Source: SIG299 sp964544055
GTDB lineage: Bacteria; Bacillota; Clostridia; Lachnospirales; Lachnospiraceae
Direction: 5' to 3'
Length of the DNA: 64,000 bases
NCBI GenBank assembly: GCA_964544055.1
Contig: CAZJAA010000003.1
Span: 62,001 to 126,000 of the forward strand
Shown: positions 41,860 through 51,318 of the stretch, in pieces
How the letters are laid out: each line of letters opens with the position of its first letter
Position numbering within the stretch: position 1 is the first letter of the stretch
The notes under the pieces: generated by a model
What the model was told of the DNA's origin: nothing
The model's input: the letters and a program-made list of their open reading frames with translations, nothing else
Database searches by the model: none
Position numbers and translations under genes: made by a program

Positions 41860-43842
41860 TCAGATTTTATTCCGGAGACGCTCTTTCTTTTGTCCCAGTT
41901 TTTTTATCGAATGCTTTCGAATACCTTTTACGACCAACACAACAATCAGCACAAGAAGTAAAAGAATCACCAGTATAACGGCAAGAATCATAAAGAAAAA
42001 TTTATTCGGCTCCTTTACGAGGTCTCCCAGCTTTTTACCGTTTTCAACTTCTTTTCTTCCTTCCGTTGCGGCATATCGTTCATCCACCTCCGGAACGCCA
42101 TCTGCGTCCGTATCCGTAAAAGAAGACATATAGCCGGCAATAGCCTCCCATGCCTTTATTTCGCGTCCCTCGGTATACATAATCGCATCCGAAAAGTTTT
42201 CGATTGGCTCTCCCTGTGCATTTTTTGGCACAATAGAAAGCAAGCCGTAGGAAAGATCCGTTACCGAACCAAGAATTTTTAAACTGTAAAGGTCAGTTAC
42301 AACACGATAAAGTCTGTCCTTTTCAATTTCTGTACGCTCTCCTGAAAGCGATGCCAGGTGAATATCAAATGACTTATTTAAAATCATACGATTTGGATTA
42401 AAACTCCACTGGAGTCCGGAGGTATACAGTCTTGCATAAGACATCAGTGGAGAAATGGAAGCATCAATTTCAGCCACAAGCTTCAGCTCCTCCCCGGTCA
42501 GATATGCCGTTATCAACGGATACCCGGCCAGACCATCTTCCCCAACACCCAAGGAAAATGAATTAAATACATCCTCTACCGTAATATTTCCAACCGCATA
42601 GGTTTCACGCACCAGTCCTGCCGGAACAACAGCAGCATCCACCGGTATGCCATCCCAATCCGGAAGACTTTCCACATAATAGCGATAAGCATCCGACATG
42701 ATATTTCCAAGATTTCGTTCTTCATGCATCGTACCAAGTGTACTGGAATCCACAAATTCCACTGTATTTTCTGCCAGCACCTGTTTACGCTCATAACCGT
42801 ACTTGGAAAGATAATTGACATCTATCTGTGCCAGATATCCATCAATTTTATTCTGTGTTTCTTCCTCCTGCAAAATATCGGTTGTAATCGGAAGAAGTTC
42901 ATAATCGGTCAGCTTCCATGTACCGTCCGTCTGCTGTGAAAGAGACATGGAACCAAGATTTTTTCCGTATTCACCCGCAGAAGCGATGTAAGTCGTACCA
43001 TGAACAATCGGTTCTGTCAATGTGGTATGTGTATGTCCGCTAATAATCACATCTATCTCCGGTACATTTTTTGCAAGAATTTCATCCTCGGATTTAGCCT
43101 CATCCTCCAATGTACCACTATGAGACAGACAAATAATAATATCTGCCTCCTCATTTGCCTGGATTTTTGCAACCGTTTCCTTTGCCGCTTCTATCGTATT
43201 TTTAAACACAAGCTCTGAAAATGGTGCACAAGCCTGTGCGTCATAGCCAAAAATCGCCATAATGGCTACTGACACATTTCCCTTTTTCACTATCAGGTAT
43301 TCTTTGCTGCCATACTCTTCCAATGCATCCAGCAGGGCATTTCTTGCATCACTCTGCGGCTGTGCTTTGGTTGCTTCCAGGTCAAGGTTTGAAATAATCA
43401 GTGCCGGAACCTTATCCCCGCTTTTCTTTGCTGCCAACAGGGAATTTGCCAGTCCGTCCGGTCCATAGTCAAATTCATGATTGCCAATGGTCGTTGCTTC
43501 AATGCCAAGTATGCCAAGCGTCCGAAGTTCCGCGGCATCTGTTTCGAAAATAGACTGTACCACCGTTCCCATGGAAAAATCACCGGCATCCAAAAACAAC
43601 GTGTCCGGATTTTTTGCAAACTGATGTTTTGCCAGTGTCATCATACGGGATAAACCACCCACCTGTACCGTTTTTCCGTCTTCCTTCGTGGTAAAAGTGT
43701 TCAGATGAGAATGCATGTCATGAATGAACAGTAAATCCAGTTTTTTGGGTTCTTCCTCTGCCTGTACTGCTTTTGGAAGCACCAATGCCAGCACAGCCAC
43801 TGCTGCTAAAACCGCAGCAATCAGTTTCTTTTTTAATTTCAT
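41860..43842 (-). CDS. membrane-anchored 5'-nucleotidase/metallophosphatase (UshA-like)
   Basis: 660 residues from the ATG at 43842 (GGAGG five bases upstream). Signal peptide (residues 1-28, ending AVQAEE). Metallophosphatase motifs DMHSHL, DAGDFSMG, GNHEFDYG, CLSHSG and SGHTHT in order, then the 5'-nucleotidase C-terminal domain. A Ca-binding-like loop DTDADGVPEVDE and a C-terminal membrane span (FFFMILAVILVILLLLVLIV) with basic tail follow. It hydrolyses extracellular nucleotides at the cell surface. The 5' leader belongs to the pseudoknot family described at 43843-43945. Confidence 0.92.
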   Translation of the reverse strand: MKLKKKLIAAVLAAVAVLALVLPKAVQAEEEPKKLDLLFIHDMHSHLNTFTTKEDGKTVQVGGLSRMMTLAKHQFAKNPDTLFLDAGDFSMGTVVQSIFETDAAELRTLGILGIEATTIGNHEFDYGPDGLANSLLAAKKSGDKVPALIISNLDLEATKAQPQSDARNALLDALEEYGSKEYLIVKKGNVSVAIMAIFGYDAQACAPFSELVFKNTIEAAKETVAKIQANEEADIIICLSHSGTLEDEAKSEDEILAKNVPEIDVIISGHTHTTLTEPIVHGTTYIASAGEYGKNLGSMSLSQQTDGTWKLTDYELLPITTDILQEEETQNKIDGYLAQIDVNYLSKYGYERKQVLAENTVEFVDSSTLGTMHEERNLGNIMSDAYRYYVESLPDWDGIPVDAAVVPAGLVRETYAVGNITVEDVFNSFSLGVGEDGLAGYPLITAYLTGEELKLVAEIDASISPLMSYARLYTSGLQWSFNPNRMILNKSFDIHLASLSGERTEIEKDRLYRVVTDLYSLKILGSVTDLSYGLLSIVPKNAQGEPIENFSDAIMYTEGREIKAWEAIAGYMSSFTDTDADGVPEVDERYAATEGRKEVENGKKLGDLVKEPNKFFFMILAVILVILLLLVLIVVLVVKGIRKHSIKKLGQKKERLRNKI

Positions 43843-43945
43843 CATATCCTCCATTCCGAGAACGTTCTTTCTTCTTGAAATGCTCTATTTTAAATAAACA
43901 CAGAATAGGAGCGGACGTTCCGTGACGTTCTCTGCACAGGTAATC
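43843..43945 (-). promoter_or_regulatory. candidate pseudoknot leader A (5'-nucleotidase)
   Basis: On the minus strand a hairpin (CC-GTG/CAC-GG plus GCGGA/TCCGC below it) has loop CAGAGAACGT (plus 43925-43934), which can pair at 9 of 10 positions with ACGTTCTCGG (43856-43865) just before GAATGGAGG. It is the most divergent of the three copies. Confidence 0.55.
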
Positions 43946-44047
43946 CGCAATATGTTCCTGTAATAAACCGTGTCAGCGACACGATATGCTCCACAGGATG
44001 CACCTGCAATTCTTGTCTTTAATTTTCTGCTTTTTAACTGCACCTTG

Positions 44048-44840
44048 TCAGACAGCCGCCGGTTCCAGCTGCTTCATCTGTTTTTTATAGGCATACACAA
44101 AGTAAATAATTTCTGCCACTGCGGTCAGGCTTCAGGAACATACATACAAAAGATATAAAGACGGAATGGTCTTAAAATACTCAAATATTGTATATACCCA
44201 GATTAAACGGAACACACAGGAACCCATAATGACGATAAACGTCGGAGGAATACTCTTTCCAAGTCCTCGAGAGGCGGCAATCGTGCAGTCCATAAATGCA
44301 GAAACCAGATAAGAAAATCCCATAATCCCCAGCCGCTGCATTCCTGCTTCAATGACCGCAGCATCCGGAGTAAACAAAGATAAAAACTGTCGGCCGAACA
44401 ACAGCAGCACAAGGCTCATTATCACACTGATGCCATCCATCCGGCAGACAATGACAAAAAACAAATTCAGTACAACATTGACACCGCCCACAATGGACAG
44501 ATACAACAGCGGCCGTCTGGTATCTCCGGCAGCCGAAAGTATGGCATTACCAAAGTTATAAATTGCCAGTGCCGGCATTCCAAGGAAATAAATTTTCATG
44601 TAAAGAACAGCTCCGTCAAGCAATTCCTCCTTGGTATTCAGTGCCACCAGAATTGTTGTGGATCCTACCGAGCCGAGCGAATTTGAGCCTGCAAACTTGC
44701 CCTACTACCGCAATGTCTGCCATGTTAAAAAGCACGTGCAGCAAATTCGAACATACCAGCGGAATACTAAACCACAGTATCTGCTTTCCAAGTGGTTCCT
44801 TGGTAAAATCCTGTTCAAATTTTTTCATACTATTCCCCAT
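44048..44840 (-). pseudogene. MATE family efflux pump, degraded
   Basis: N-terminal MATE sequence (GKQILWFSIPLVCSNLLHVL, then FNMADIAVVGQ) is followed by a one-base insertion; the +1 frame continues AGSNSLGSVGSTTILVAL and jumps to NTKEELLDGAVLYMKIYFLG, so a middle segment is lost. A second deletion joins FVIVCRMDGISVIM to the C-terminal half, and the last 25 residues (LTAVAEIIYFVYAYKKQ) are in yet another frame. A functional MATE is about 450 residues. Confidence 0.88.
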
Positions 44841-44861
44841 TCCGGAGGCTTTTCTATAATT

Positions 44862-45303
44862 TCACCAGCCATCGTCCTTTTTCAGCTCCTTTTTCGGCTC
44901 CTTCTTGGGACTTTTTTGAGATTTTTCCACCTCTATGTCATAAAAACCCTCATGCACGAACAGCCTCGTAATAAAATAGATTCTGTCTTCATCAGTTTCA
45001 AATTCAGGTGCTGGAGAACCATTTGCTTCCAGAACATTTAAAATCTTCTTAAAGCCAGTGTTTCGACCCTCAGTTAATTGTAATTCCTTTAAAAAATCAC
45101 CTATACGGCGGTTCCTATAACGACGATTAGACACACGATAACTTTTTAATCCCTCCATGGAAACAGAACAATCCGGCCCTGGAAAACTTACAATTTCGAT
45201 ACGGTCTTTTTCTATCCGCACCTCTATCGGCTCTCTTTCATCATAAGCTCGATGATACACTGCATTAGACAGTGCTTCCCTCAATCGCTGATATTTATCT
45301 TCC
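44862..45303 (-). pseudogene. C-terminal fragment of an AlbA_2/HATPase_c_4 (RecG-like) regulator
   Basis: The frame reads REALSNAVYHRAYDEREPIE, RIEIVSFPGPDCSVSMEGL and GRNTGFKKILNVLEANGSP, matching the HATPase_c_4 domain near the C-terminus of AlbA_2-type proteins. The N-terminal DNA-binding domain, normally some 200 residues, is missing, and the sequence upstream contains no continuous frame. The last 20 residues are Lys-rich. Confidence 0.75.
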
Positions 45304-45364
45304 TTTCATACTTTAGAATGATAGTTTCTTACGGTGCAGGTATATATGGGGCTCCTTATTGTCC

Positions 45365-46579
45365 CTATCGTTTTCGCTGCTTCACATATTCTCTATATTC
45401 GTCTCTTATCAGCGAGTAAGAAATCAGATTAACAACTAGCTCTACGATTTCTGCATTTTCCAAGTTCCATAATCTATCATTCGTTACAGTTCCCAAGTAG
45501 AACTTACTGCCACGAATAATCTTAGGATATCTAGCTGCCACAAACATTCGTAGTTCGTCAATCTTCCCACTACCAAGATTTCCTACTGCGATTTTACCAT
45601 GATGAAGAAAATCAATTTTATTTCCACTTACAAAAACATTATCTTCTACCACTAACTGTAATGCGTGATGTGTTTCCTTTTCATTATCGTGGGCTACCAC
45701 TATGCACGTCTTTACCTCATTCGGCTTCGTGCTCTTCCAATACGTTGTGATACCTATGGAATAGAATTCTGTGCTTCCGTCCACCTCTACAAGAAAGGAA
45801 CGATAAGGACCATAAAAACTTCCTCCAGATGCGTTCCCGTAACTTAACATTCGTACTCCGTAATCTTCAATCAATCGAAATAGTCCATAATCTCCACTTT
45901 TCATACGAACTCTGGTATCTAATAAACATTCCAAGAAATTGAATGCCGGAACTGCCAGCTCCATCGGTGTGAGCTTACTAATTTCATAACCATACTCATC
46001 CGCTTCATAACTCTTAAACTCATTCGTCAAATGTGTCTTAAGAGTCTCAAAAGGAATACGCTCTGGCAATGTTCCGATATCCCACTCTGTGTATTCCCCG
46101 GCAATCATTTCTTCATACGTTGGAAAATCTTCTATCGGGATGTACTTATCTGATTCATACTTGAAACACTTTTGCTCCACACCATTGTTACACATTACAT
46201 AAGTTGCTCCTATCAAGTCTGCATAATCCACCATCTGATAATATGTTTTTTCATCCAAATAGACATCTGGAGCCTTGCACTCAATCACCGCAAGTGGGTA
46301 TATGTCCCCCTTATCATCCACCGCATGTATTACAATATCTGCTCTTCTTTTCGACTTTATCCCATAATGAGATAAATGCTGCTCGACACTAATCATCCCA
46401 GCCGGAACATTAAGCTCATTGATAAGATATGAAATTGCCATTTGTCTCACTGTTTCTTCCGGTGTAATAAATATCAATTTCTGACGGATTGGGTCAAGAT
46501 AACATTGTTTACCATTTCGCCAATAAATGGGTGGTAATTCATATTTACAAATATCAACTGCTGTTTCACCTTCGTACAT
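45365..46579 (-). CDS. HsdR N-terminal-type nuclease domain protein
   Basis: 404 residues. Residues 25-150 match HSDR_N_2, with the nuclease core KRRADIVIH and PLAVIECKAP (D...ExK). The C-terminal 250 residues, including DTRVRMKSGDYGLFRLIEDY, have no motif I know. The ATG shares one base with the TAA of the mcrC remnant (TAATG), so it was translated together with McrC. No methyltransferase or specificity subunit is near. It may be a nuclease accessory to a lost McrBC system or an orphan defence protein. Confidence 0.75.
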   Translation of the reverse strand: MYEGETAVDICKYELPPIYWRNGKQCYLDPIRQKLIFITPEETVRQMAISYLINELNVPAGMISVEQHLSHYGIKSKRRADIVIHAVDDKGDIYPLAVIECKAPDVYLDEKTYYQMVDYADLIGATYVMCNNGVEQKCFKYESDKYIPIEDFPTYEEMIAGEYTEWDIGTLPERIPFETLKTHLTNEFKSYEADEYGYEISKLTPMELAVPAFNFLECLLDTRVRMKSGDYGLFRLIEDYGVRMLSYGNASGGSFYGPYRSFLVEVDGSTEFYSIGITTYWKSTKPNEVKTCIVVAHDNEKETHHALQLVVEDNVFVSGNKIDFLHHGKIAVGNLGSGKIDELRMFVAARYPKIIRGSKFYLGTVTNDRLWNLENAEIVELVVNLISYSLIRDEYREYVKQRKR

Positions 46580-46860
46580 TACGAAAATTCCTCCACAATC
46601 TTTTCTAACTGAGCTGCTATTTCGGAAAATGGCATAGATAAATCTAAGGAATCAACTGAAATTTTATTTCCATCCATCATAAACTGATTTTTCGGTTAAA
46701 ATTCCTCGTCAGTCTTCGCATATAACAGCATTCCACAAACGGAACCATCATGATTCACATCCATGTTCTTAACATATGTAAATAATTGATAGAGGTTTGC
46801 ATTTCGAAAAGTCTGTACATCAAAGTTTGTTGACCTTTCACATAATCGTCATATACCAGC
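46579..46860 (-). pseudogene. mcrC: mcrC C-terminal remnant
   Basis: On the minus strand one frame reads FRNANLYQLFTYVKNMDVNH, DGSVCGMLLYAKTDEEF, an in-frame TAA at 46696-46698, then PKNQFMMDGNKISVDSLDLS and ending AAQLEKIVEEFS. This is the typical end of McrC, the nuclease subunit of McrBC restriction systems. About 250 N-terminal residues and mcrB are absent. Confidence 0.75.
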
Positions 46861-47202
46861 GTATGAGTCTCACAATATCGTGGATCAGTTGGATTCACTC
46901 AAGCATATCCATATTTTCCACTTTCTATCGATATTAAAGCCTTATCCTTATTATACCATGGCTTTGCCATGCTATGCTCCGTAAGATGCGCACGATTTGA
47001 TTATGAATTCTGTCCTCGCACTGCTCGGACGCAAATCGGTGCCGGTATAATATCCTGCGGATATTATACCATGTGAGCTGTAATCTTTGGTTTGACATTT
47101 AATTCTCTCCTCGTTGTCAGATTTTCATTTCTATCATACATTCCCTATAAAGTATATCACAACATTGTTTAAAAATCGATAATTTCTTTGCAATCATTGA
47201 CA
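46861..47202. other. intergenic region with palindromic repeat
   Basis: About 340 bases with no supported gene. TATTATACCATG occurs near 46952 and again at 47061. A perfect inverted repeat lies at 47044-47070. The remainder, up to the GntR promoter, is A/T-rich and shows nothing further. Confidence 0.5.
47044..47070. repeat. perfect 12-bp inverted repeat
   Basis: GGTATAATATCC, spacer TGC, GGATATTATACC. Each arm contains a TATAAT or TATTAT, so the cruciform could be a small mobile or REP-like element or a relic of an insertion end. Confidence 0.7.
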
Positions 47203-47242
47203 AAAACAAACAAAATATTTTTCTTGACATTTTGTTTGTTTT
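47203..47242 (+). promoter_or_regulatory. GntR operator and promoter
   Basis: AAAACAAACAAAAT (47203-47216) and ATTTTGTTTGTTTT (47229-47242) are a perfect 14-bp inverted repeat with a 12-base spacer. The spacer overlaps TTGACA (47225-47230), so a bound dimer would block the promoter. A clear -10 is not obvious (TATCGT at 17 bases, TATTAT at 14). Confidence 0.7.
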
Positions 47243-47296
47243 GTATTATCGTAAGTAATACAAATAACACATTAAAATTTAATAAGGAGGATACGC

Positions 47297-47692
47297 ATGC
47301 TGTTAAAACTCGACTTTGCCATAGACACTCCCATCTATCAGCAGATTCGTAACCAGATTGTCCTTGGCATTGCCAATGGAAGCTTTCAGCCAGGGGAAAA
47401 GCTGCCGCCCATCCGCACTCTGGCAGCTGAAACCGGTGTCAACACCATGACAGTCAACAAGGCATACCAGCTGTTAAAGCAGGAAGGTTATTTAATTACC
47501 GACCGTCGGCTTGGTGCCATGATCAATCCGGAACGCACACCACAAAAGCAGCCACCGCTTTCTGACCACGCTGCCTTAAATCTTCTGCTTTCGGAGTTTT
47601 TTATGGATGGAATCAAAAAACAAGAAGTGTTAGAAGCCTGTAGTCAGATTTATGATACACTGGAAGCAACCAGAAAAGGAGGAAACATATGA
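47297..47692 (+). CDS. GntR-family (YtrA-type) repressor
   Basis: 131 residues, the short YtrA type with winged HTH only (IYQQIRNQIVLGIANGSFQP, then LAAETGVNTMTVNKAYQLLK). It overlaps the membrane protein gene by four bases (ATGA). Probably autoregulates through the inverted repeat upstream, responding to a cell-envelope signal. Confidence 0.9.
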   Translation: MLLKLDFAIDTPIYQQIRNQIVLGIANGSFQPGEKLPPIRTLAAETGVNTMTVNKAYQLLKQEGYLITDRRLGAMINPERTPQKQPPLSDHAALNLLLSEFFMDGIKKQEVLEACSQIYDTLEATRKGGNI

Positions 47693-49116
47693 GTGTTACT
47701 ACAATGAATCTGTTTTTAGCCATTTGCTTTATTCCTGTTTTGTTCCTTATGTATTTTACGATTTTAAATGAAAGAAAACCAAAAAACAACCCGATTCTGT
47801 CTACCACTCTGCCAAAGGAAGCCTGGAACGACCCACGGGTGCTTTCCATTACCGGACGCTTTACCAGACAGCTCACGATTCTCTGTCTGGTTCTTCTGCT
47901 TGCCTACCTTCCGGCACTATTTATGTCCTATATTTCCATTATCCTGACATATACTCTGCTCTGGCTGGATGCCATCATCGTCTTTCCGTCCATTATTTAT
48001 GCCAGAAGCGTCAAGCAACTGCGCGAATTAAAAAAAGCTAACTGGTATCATCCGGAGCTTGTCAAAGTACAGGTAGCAGACACATCACTTGCCTCTGTTT
48101 TTGAGGAAAAACAAAACTCCTATACCTTTGTCCATTTTCTTCTGCCACTGCTGGTCAGCCTGATTCCCCTGCTCTATCCGATCGTAGTTCCGCAAAAGGA
48201 GGGGATCGTAAACTCTGGGGATATTTTTTCCGGCAGCAGTGGTTCCTTACTGATCATAGTACTGTGCAACGCCGTTTCTGTGCTGCTGATGTACTTCTGC
48301 TACCGGATGCTGCGCAAAAAAGAGGATCGTGTCAACAGCGACATCACTTTATCCGCTGTCCTCACACGCATTCGTCGCTATTACTGGGGAAAATGCTGGC
48401 TGTATCTTGCCTGGTTTTTAAGTGGTTTCAGTTTCAGTGTCCTTTTACTGTACTGCTCAGAAACTGCTTTTATAGTTGCCCTAGGACTCTTGACACTTGT
48501 GATTTTTATCATCGTGGTCGTCATGGAATTTAAAATCCGCTCCGAACAGCAACGCTTGAACAAAGAACAGCCCACCGAAATTTTGATGGACGAGGATGAT
48601 TACTGGCCTTACGGGCTCATGTATTACAACAAAAACGATTCCAGTCTGTTGGTAAATTCCCGCATTGGACTTGGTTCCACAACCAATTCCGCCCATCCGG
48701 TCGGTATCGCACTGAACATTTTCACCCTTGTTCTCCTGTTAGTACTTCCATTTACCGGAGCATTTCTTGTTAAGGAAGAATTTACCGAGCCAACCGTTAT
48801 ATTAACAGATTTCACCCTGGAAGCGCAACATCTCCGCACCGAATATAGTATCCCGTTAGAAACCATTTCCTCACTGGCACTACTAAATGAACTGCCTGCA
48901 CTTTCCAAAACCTGGGGCAGCAATTATCCACACCTGTATAAAGGAAAATTTACCTTATCAGAAAGCCGCCAGAGCAGTCTTCTCCGTCTGGATCCATACG
49001 ATACCCTCTTTTTAATGGTACAGACTACAGATGCAAAAACCTATCTGTTCAGTATGGAGGATACCGAAGAGCTGGAACACATTTATCACCTGCTGCTCTC
49101 CGACTTATCCAGATAA
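47689..49116 (+). CDS. DUF5808-type multi-span membrane protein
   Basis: 475 residues with about eight hydrophobic segments (for example TILCLVLLLAYLPALFMSY, LLPLLVSLIPLLYPIVV, ALNIFTLVLLLVLPFTGAF). The DUF5808 motif DEDDYWPYGLMYYNKNDSS is near residue 304, followed by LLVNSRIGLGSTTN. A C-terminal cytosolic or extracellular domain of about 115 residues resembles a PH-like domain. Coupled to the GntR gene; function unknown. Confidence 0.8.
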   Translation: MSVTTMNLFLAICFIPVLFLMYFTILNERKPKNNPILSTTLPKEAWNDPRVLSITGRFTRQLTILCLVLLLAYLPALFMSYISIILTYTLLWLDAIIVFPSIIYARSVKQLRELKKANWYHPELVKVQVADTSLASVFEEKQNSYTFVHFLLPLLVSLIPLLYPIVVPQKEGIVNSGDIFSGSSGSLLIIVLCNAVSVLLMYFCYRMLRKKEDRVNSDITLSAVLTRIRRYYWGKCWLYLAWFLSGFSFSVLLLYCSETAFIVALGLLTLVIFIIVVVMEFKIRSEQQRLNKEQPTEILMDEDDYWPYGLMYYNKNDSSLLVNSRIGLGSTTNSAHPVGIALNIFTLVLLLVLPFTGAFLVKEEFTEPTVILTDFTLEAQHLRTEYSIPLETISSLALLNELPALSKTWGSNYPHLYKGKFTLSESRQSSLLRLDPYDTLFLMVQTTDAKTYLFSMEDTEELEHIYHLLLSDLSR

Positions 49117-49127
49117 ACTCGATGTAG

Positions 49128-49172
49128 CAACAGGGTACAGAACTTCTTTCATAAAAGCTCTGTACCCTGTTG
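49128..49172. terminator. bidirectional terminator
   Basis: CAACAGGGTACAGA and TCTGTACCCTGTTG form a perfect 14-bp stem between the converging membrane-protein and topoisomerase genes; a short T-rich stretch (TTAT) follows on the plus strand. Confidence 0.75.
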
Positions 49173-49254
49173 TTATAATTCATTCCCCATAAATCATAGC
49201 AGCCCAATTCGACACACGAAAATAAATTTCTCTGCTCTTGCATCGATTGACACA

Positions 49255-51318
49255 TTATTTATAATTTTTTGCAGATTCCATAAACAAACTGGTCAGAAAA
49301 TTCTGGTTATTCAAACCCTTCACACCATTGGTCATGCGGGTTACAAAGCCTTCCAGCTTCTGCATATATTCCTCCGAGGTAATCGTGCCTTCTGCCACAT
49401 AAGTCAGCCCCTTTTCCCAGCTTGCCGTCAATTCAGCGTTCAGGAGGGATTTAATGGAACACGCCACTACATCATAAATTACTTCACCAAGCAAAGTCGG
49501 CGTAATAATCTGCGTTTTTTTATTCAAATCCAGATAAGCTATTTTTATCAGCTTATTTAATATTTCTGCTCTGGTGGCACTGGTTCCGATGCCGCTTCCC
49601 TTAATTTGAGCACGAAGTTCTTCATCCTCAATCAGCTGACCTGCATTTTCCATTGCAAGAATCAACGAACCGGAATTGTACCGTTTTGGTGGAGAAGTTT
49701 CTCCCTCCTTTATGTTAAATTCCTTTACCGGAAGCTCCATTCCCTTTTTCATATTTTGGAATAAAGAAAGCATATCTGCACCAAATTCCTGTTCTTCTTC
49801 CGCAAATTCCTTGTATTGCTGTGCTCCCCTGTCTTCCGCATTTCCTGCTTCCTGAGCGTTTTTTTCCGCACCGAATTTTCCGTCCTGTTTCTTTTTTGCC
49901 GGATTTCCTGCCACTTTAAAATATCCCTCTTCCAGCAGCACTTTAAAATTGGCAAAAAAATGTTCCTCCCCAATCAGAAGTTCAACCGCCACTTTCTGAT
50001 ATACTGCAGGCGGATAAAAAATACTTAAAAAGCGTCGGCAGATTAATTGATATACCTTTCCGGCAATAGCAGATACCGAATTTAAGGCGGCCAGCCCTTG
50101 ACCTGTCGGAATAATCGCATAATGATCCGTAATCTGCTTGTCATTCACATATCTGGTTTTGGCAAGCCCCTGATAGCTTTTTTTCTCCAGAATTTCCGAA
50201 GCAAAACTTCCTACCGGAGCATAATTTCTAAGTCCTGCGATGTTTTTTTCAATCACTTTCGCAACAGCAGAGGAAAGCACTCTGGCATCCGTTCTTGGAT
50301 ACGTTACCAGCTTTTTTTCGTACAGTTCCTGTGTAATTTTCAATGTTTCATCCGGACTAATTTTGAATAATTTAGAACACTCATTTTGAAGCTCTGCCAG
50401 ATTAAACAAAAGCGGAGCATTTTTATTTTCTTTTTTTCGTTCCACCTTATGCACTCTTGCCGGAAATCCGTTTAGCTCTTCAATTAAAGAAGCGGCATCC
50501 TCCTTTTTCTTAAATCCGTTTTCTTTGTACATCATCGGATGATTGAAGTACCGGCTGCCCTCCACGGCACGAAACTCTGTCTCGAATGTTTTTTCTCCCT
50601 CCAGTCCTCCAACATTGGCAAGCACGCGATAAAACGGAGTTTTCACAAAAGCTCTGATTTCACGCTCTCGTCGCACTACCATTCCAAGCACACAGGTCAT
50701 GACTCTTCCGACAGAAATAGGGATATTTTTATCTGATTTCATAAAGTTTCGGACAGGATAACCATATTTTAAAGTTAAAATTCTTGAAAAATTGATGCCC
50801 ATCAGATAATCTTCCTTTGCGCGCAGATAAGCGGCATCTGATAAATTGTCATACTCCTTCCACAGCTTTGCCTCCCGGATACCACGCATGATTTCTTCCT
50901 CGGTCTGGGAGTCAATCCAGACACGCCGACGCTCCTTCTCTACCGGAACATTTGCCATCTGGTCTACCAGACGGTAAATGTACTCTCCTTCCCGCCCGGA
51001 GTCGGTGCAAATGTAAATACACGCAATATCCTCCCGGTTCAAAAGTCCTTTTACAATATGAAACTGTTTTTCCACGGCAGGAATCAACTCGTACTTATAT
51101 TCTTTCGGCAAAAATGGCAGTGTTTCCACTGCCCATTTTTTTAGTGCCGGATCATAGCTTTCCGGATAACTCATGGTAACCAGATGGCCTACACACCAGG
51201 TTACCACACTCTCCGCAGACTCCTGATATCCATCTTTACGGGAAAAGTTCTGTTTCAGTGCCTTGGCAAATTCCTGCGCAACACTTGGCTTTTCTGCGAT
51301 AAATAAATTTTTACTCAT
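49255..51318 (-). CDS. topB: DNA topoisomerase III
   Basis: 687 residues from the ATG at 51318; a TTG six bases earlier has the better-spaced AAGGAG and may be used. Type IA order: Toprim (FIAEKPSVAQ, then CTDSGREGEYIYRLV), GINFSRILTLKYGYPV and the catalytic tyrosine segment KLVTYPRTDARVL. It relaxes and decatenates DNA. The end of the upstream gene overlaps its start, so the two are co-translated. Confidence 0.93.
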   Translation of the reverse strand: MSKNLFIAEKPSVAQEFAKALKQNFSRKDGYQESAESVVTWCVGHLVTMSYPESYDPALKKWAVETLPFLPKEYKYELIPAVEKQFHIVKGLLNREDIACIYICTDSGREGEYIYRLVDQMANVPVEKERRRVWIDSQTEEEIMRGIREAKLWKEYDNLSDAAYLRAKEDYLMGINFSRILTLKYGYPVRNFMKSDKNIPISVGRVMTCVLGMVVRREREIRAFVKTPFYRVLANVGGLEGEKTFETEFRAVEGSRYFNHPMMYKENGFKKKEDAASLIEELNGFPARVHKVERKKENKNAPLLFNLAELQNECSKLFKISPDETLKITQELYEKKLVTYPRTDARVLSSAVAKVIEKNIAGLRNYAPVGSFASEILEKKSYQGLAKTRYVNDKQITDHYAIIPTGQGLAALNSVSAIAGKVYQLICRRFLSIFYPPAVYQKVAVELLIGEEHFFANFKVLLEEGYFKVAGNPAKKKQDGKFGAEKNAQEAGNAEDRGAQQYKEFAEEEQEFGADMLSLFQNMKKGMELPVKEFNIKEGETSPPKRYNSGSLILAMENAGQLIEDEELRAQIKGSGIGTSATRAEILNKLIKIAYLDLNKKTQIITPTLLGEVIYDVVACSIKSLLNAELTASWEKGLTYVAEGTITSEEYMQKLEGFVTRMTNGVKGLNNQNFLTSLFMESAKNYK

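Noticed and set aside
44616..44840. Separate short membrane protein gene
   Set aside because: It is the N-terminal piece of the broken MATE pump, followed by the rest in other frames.
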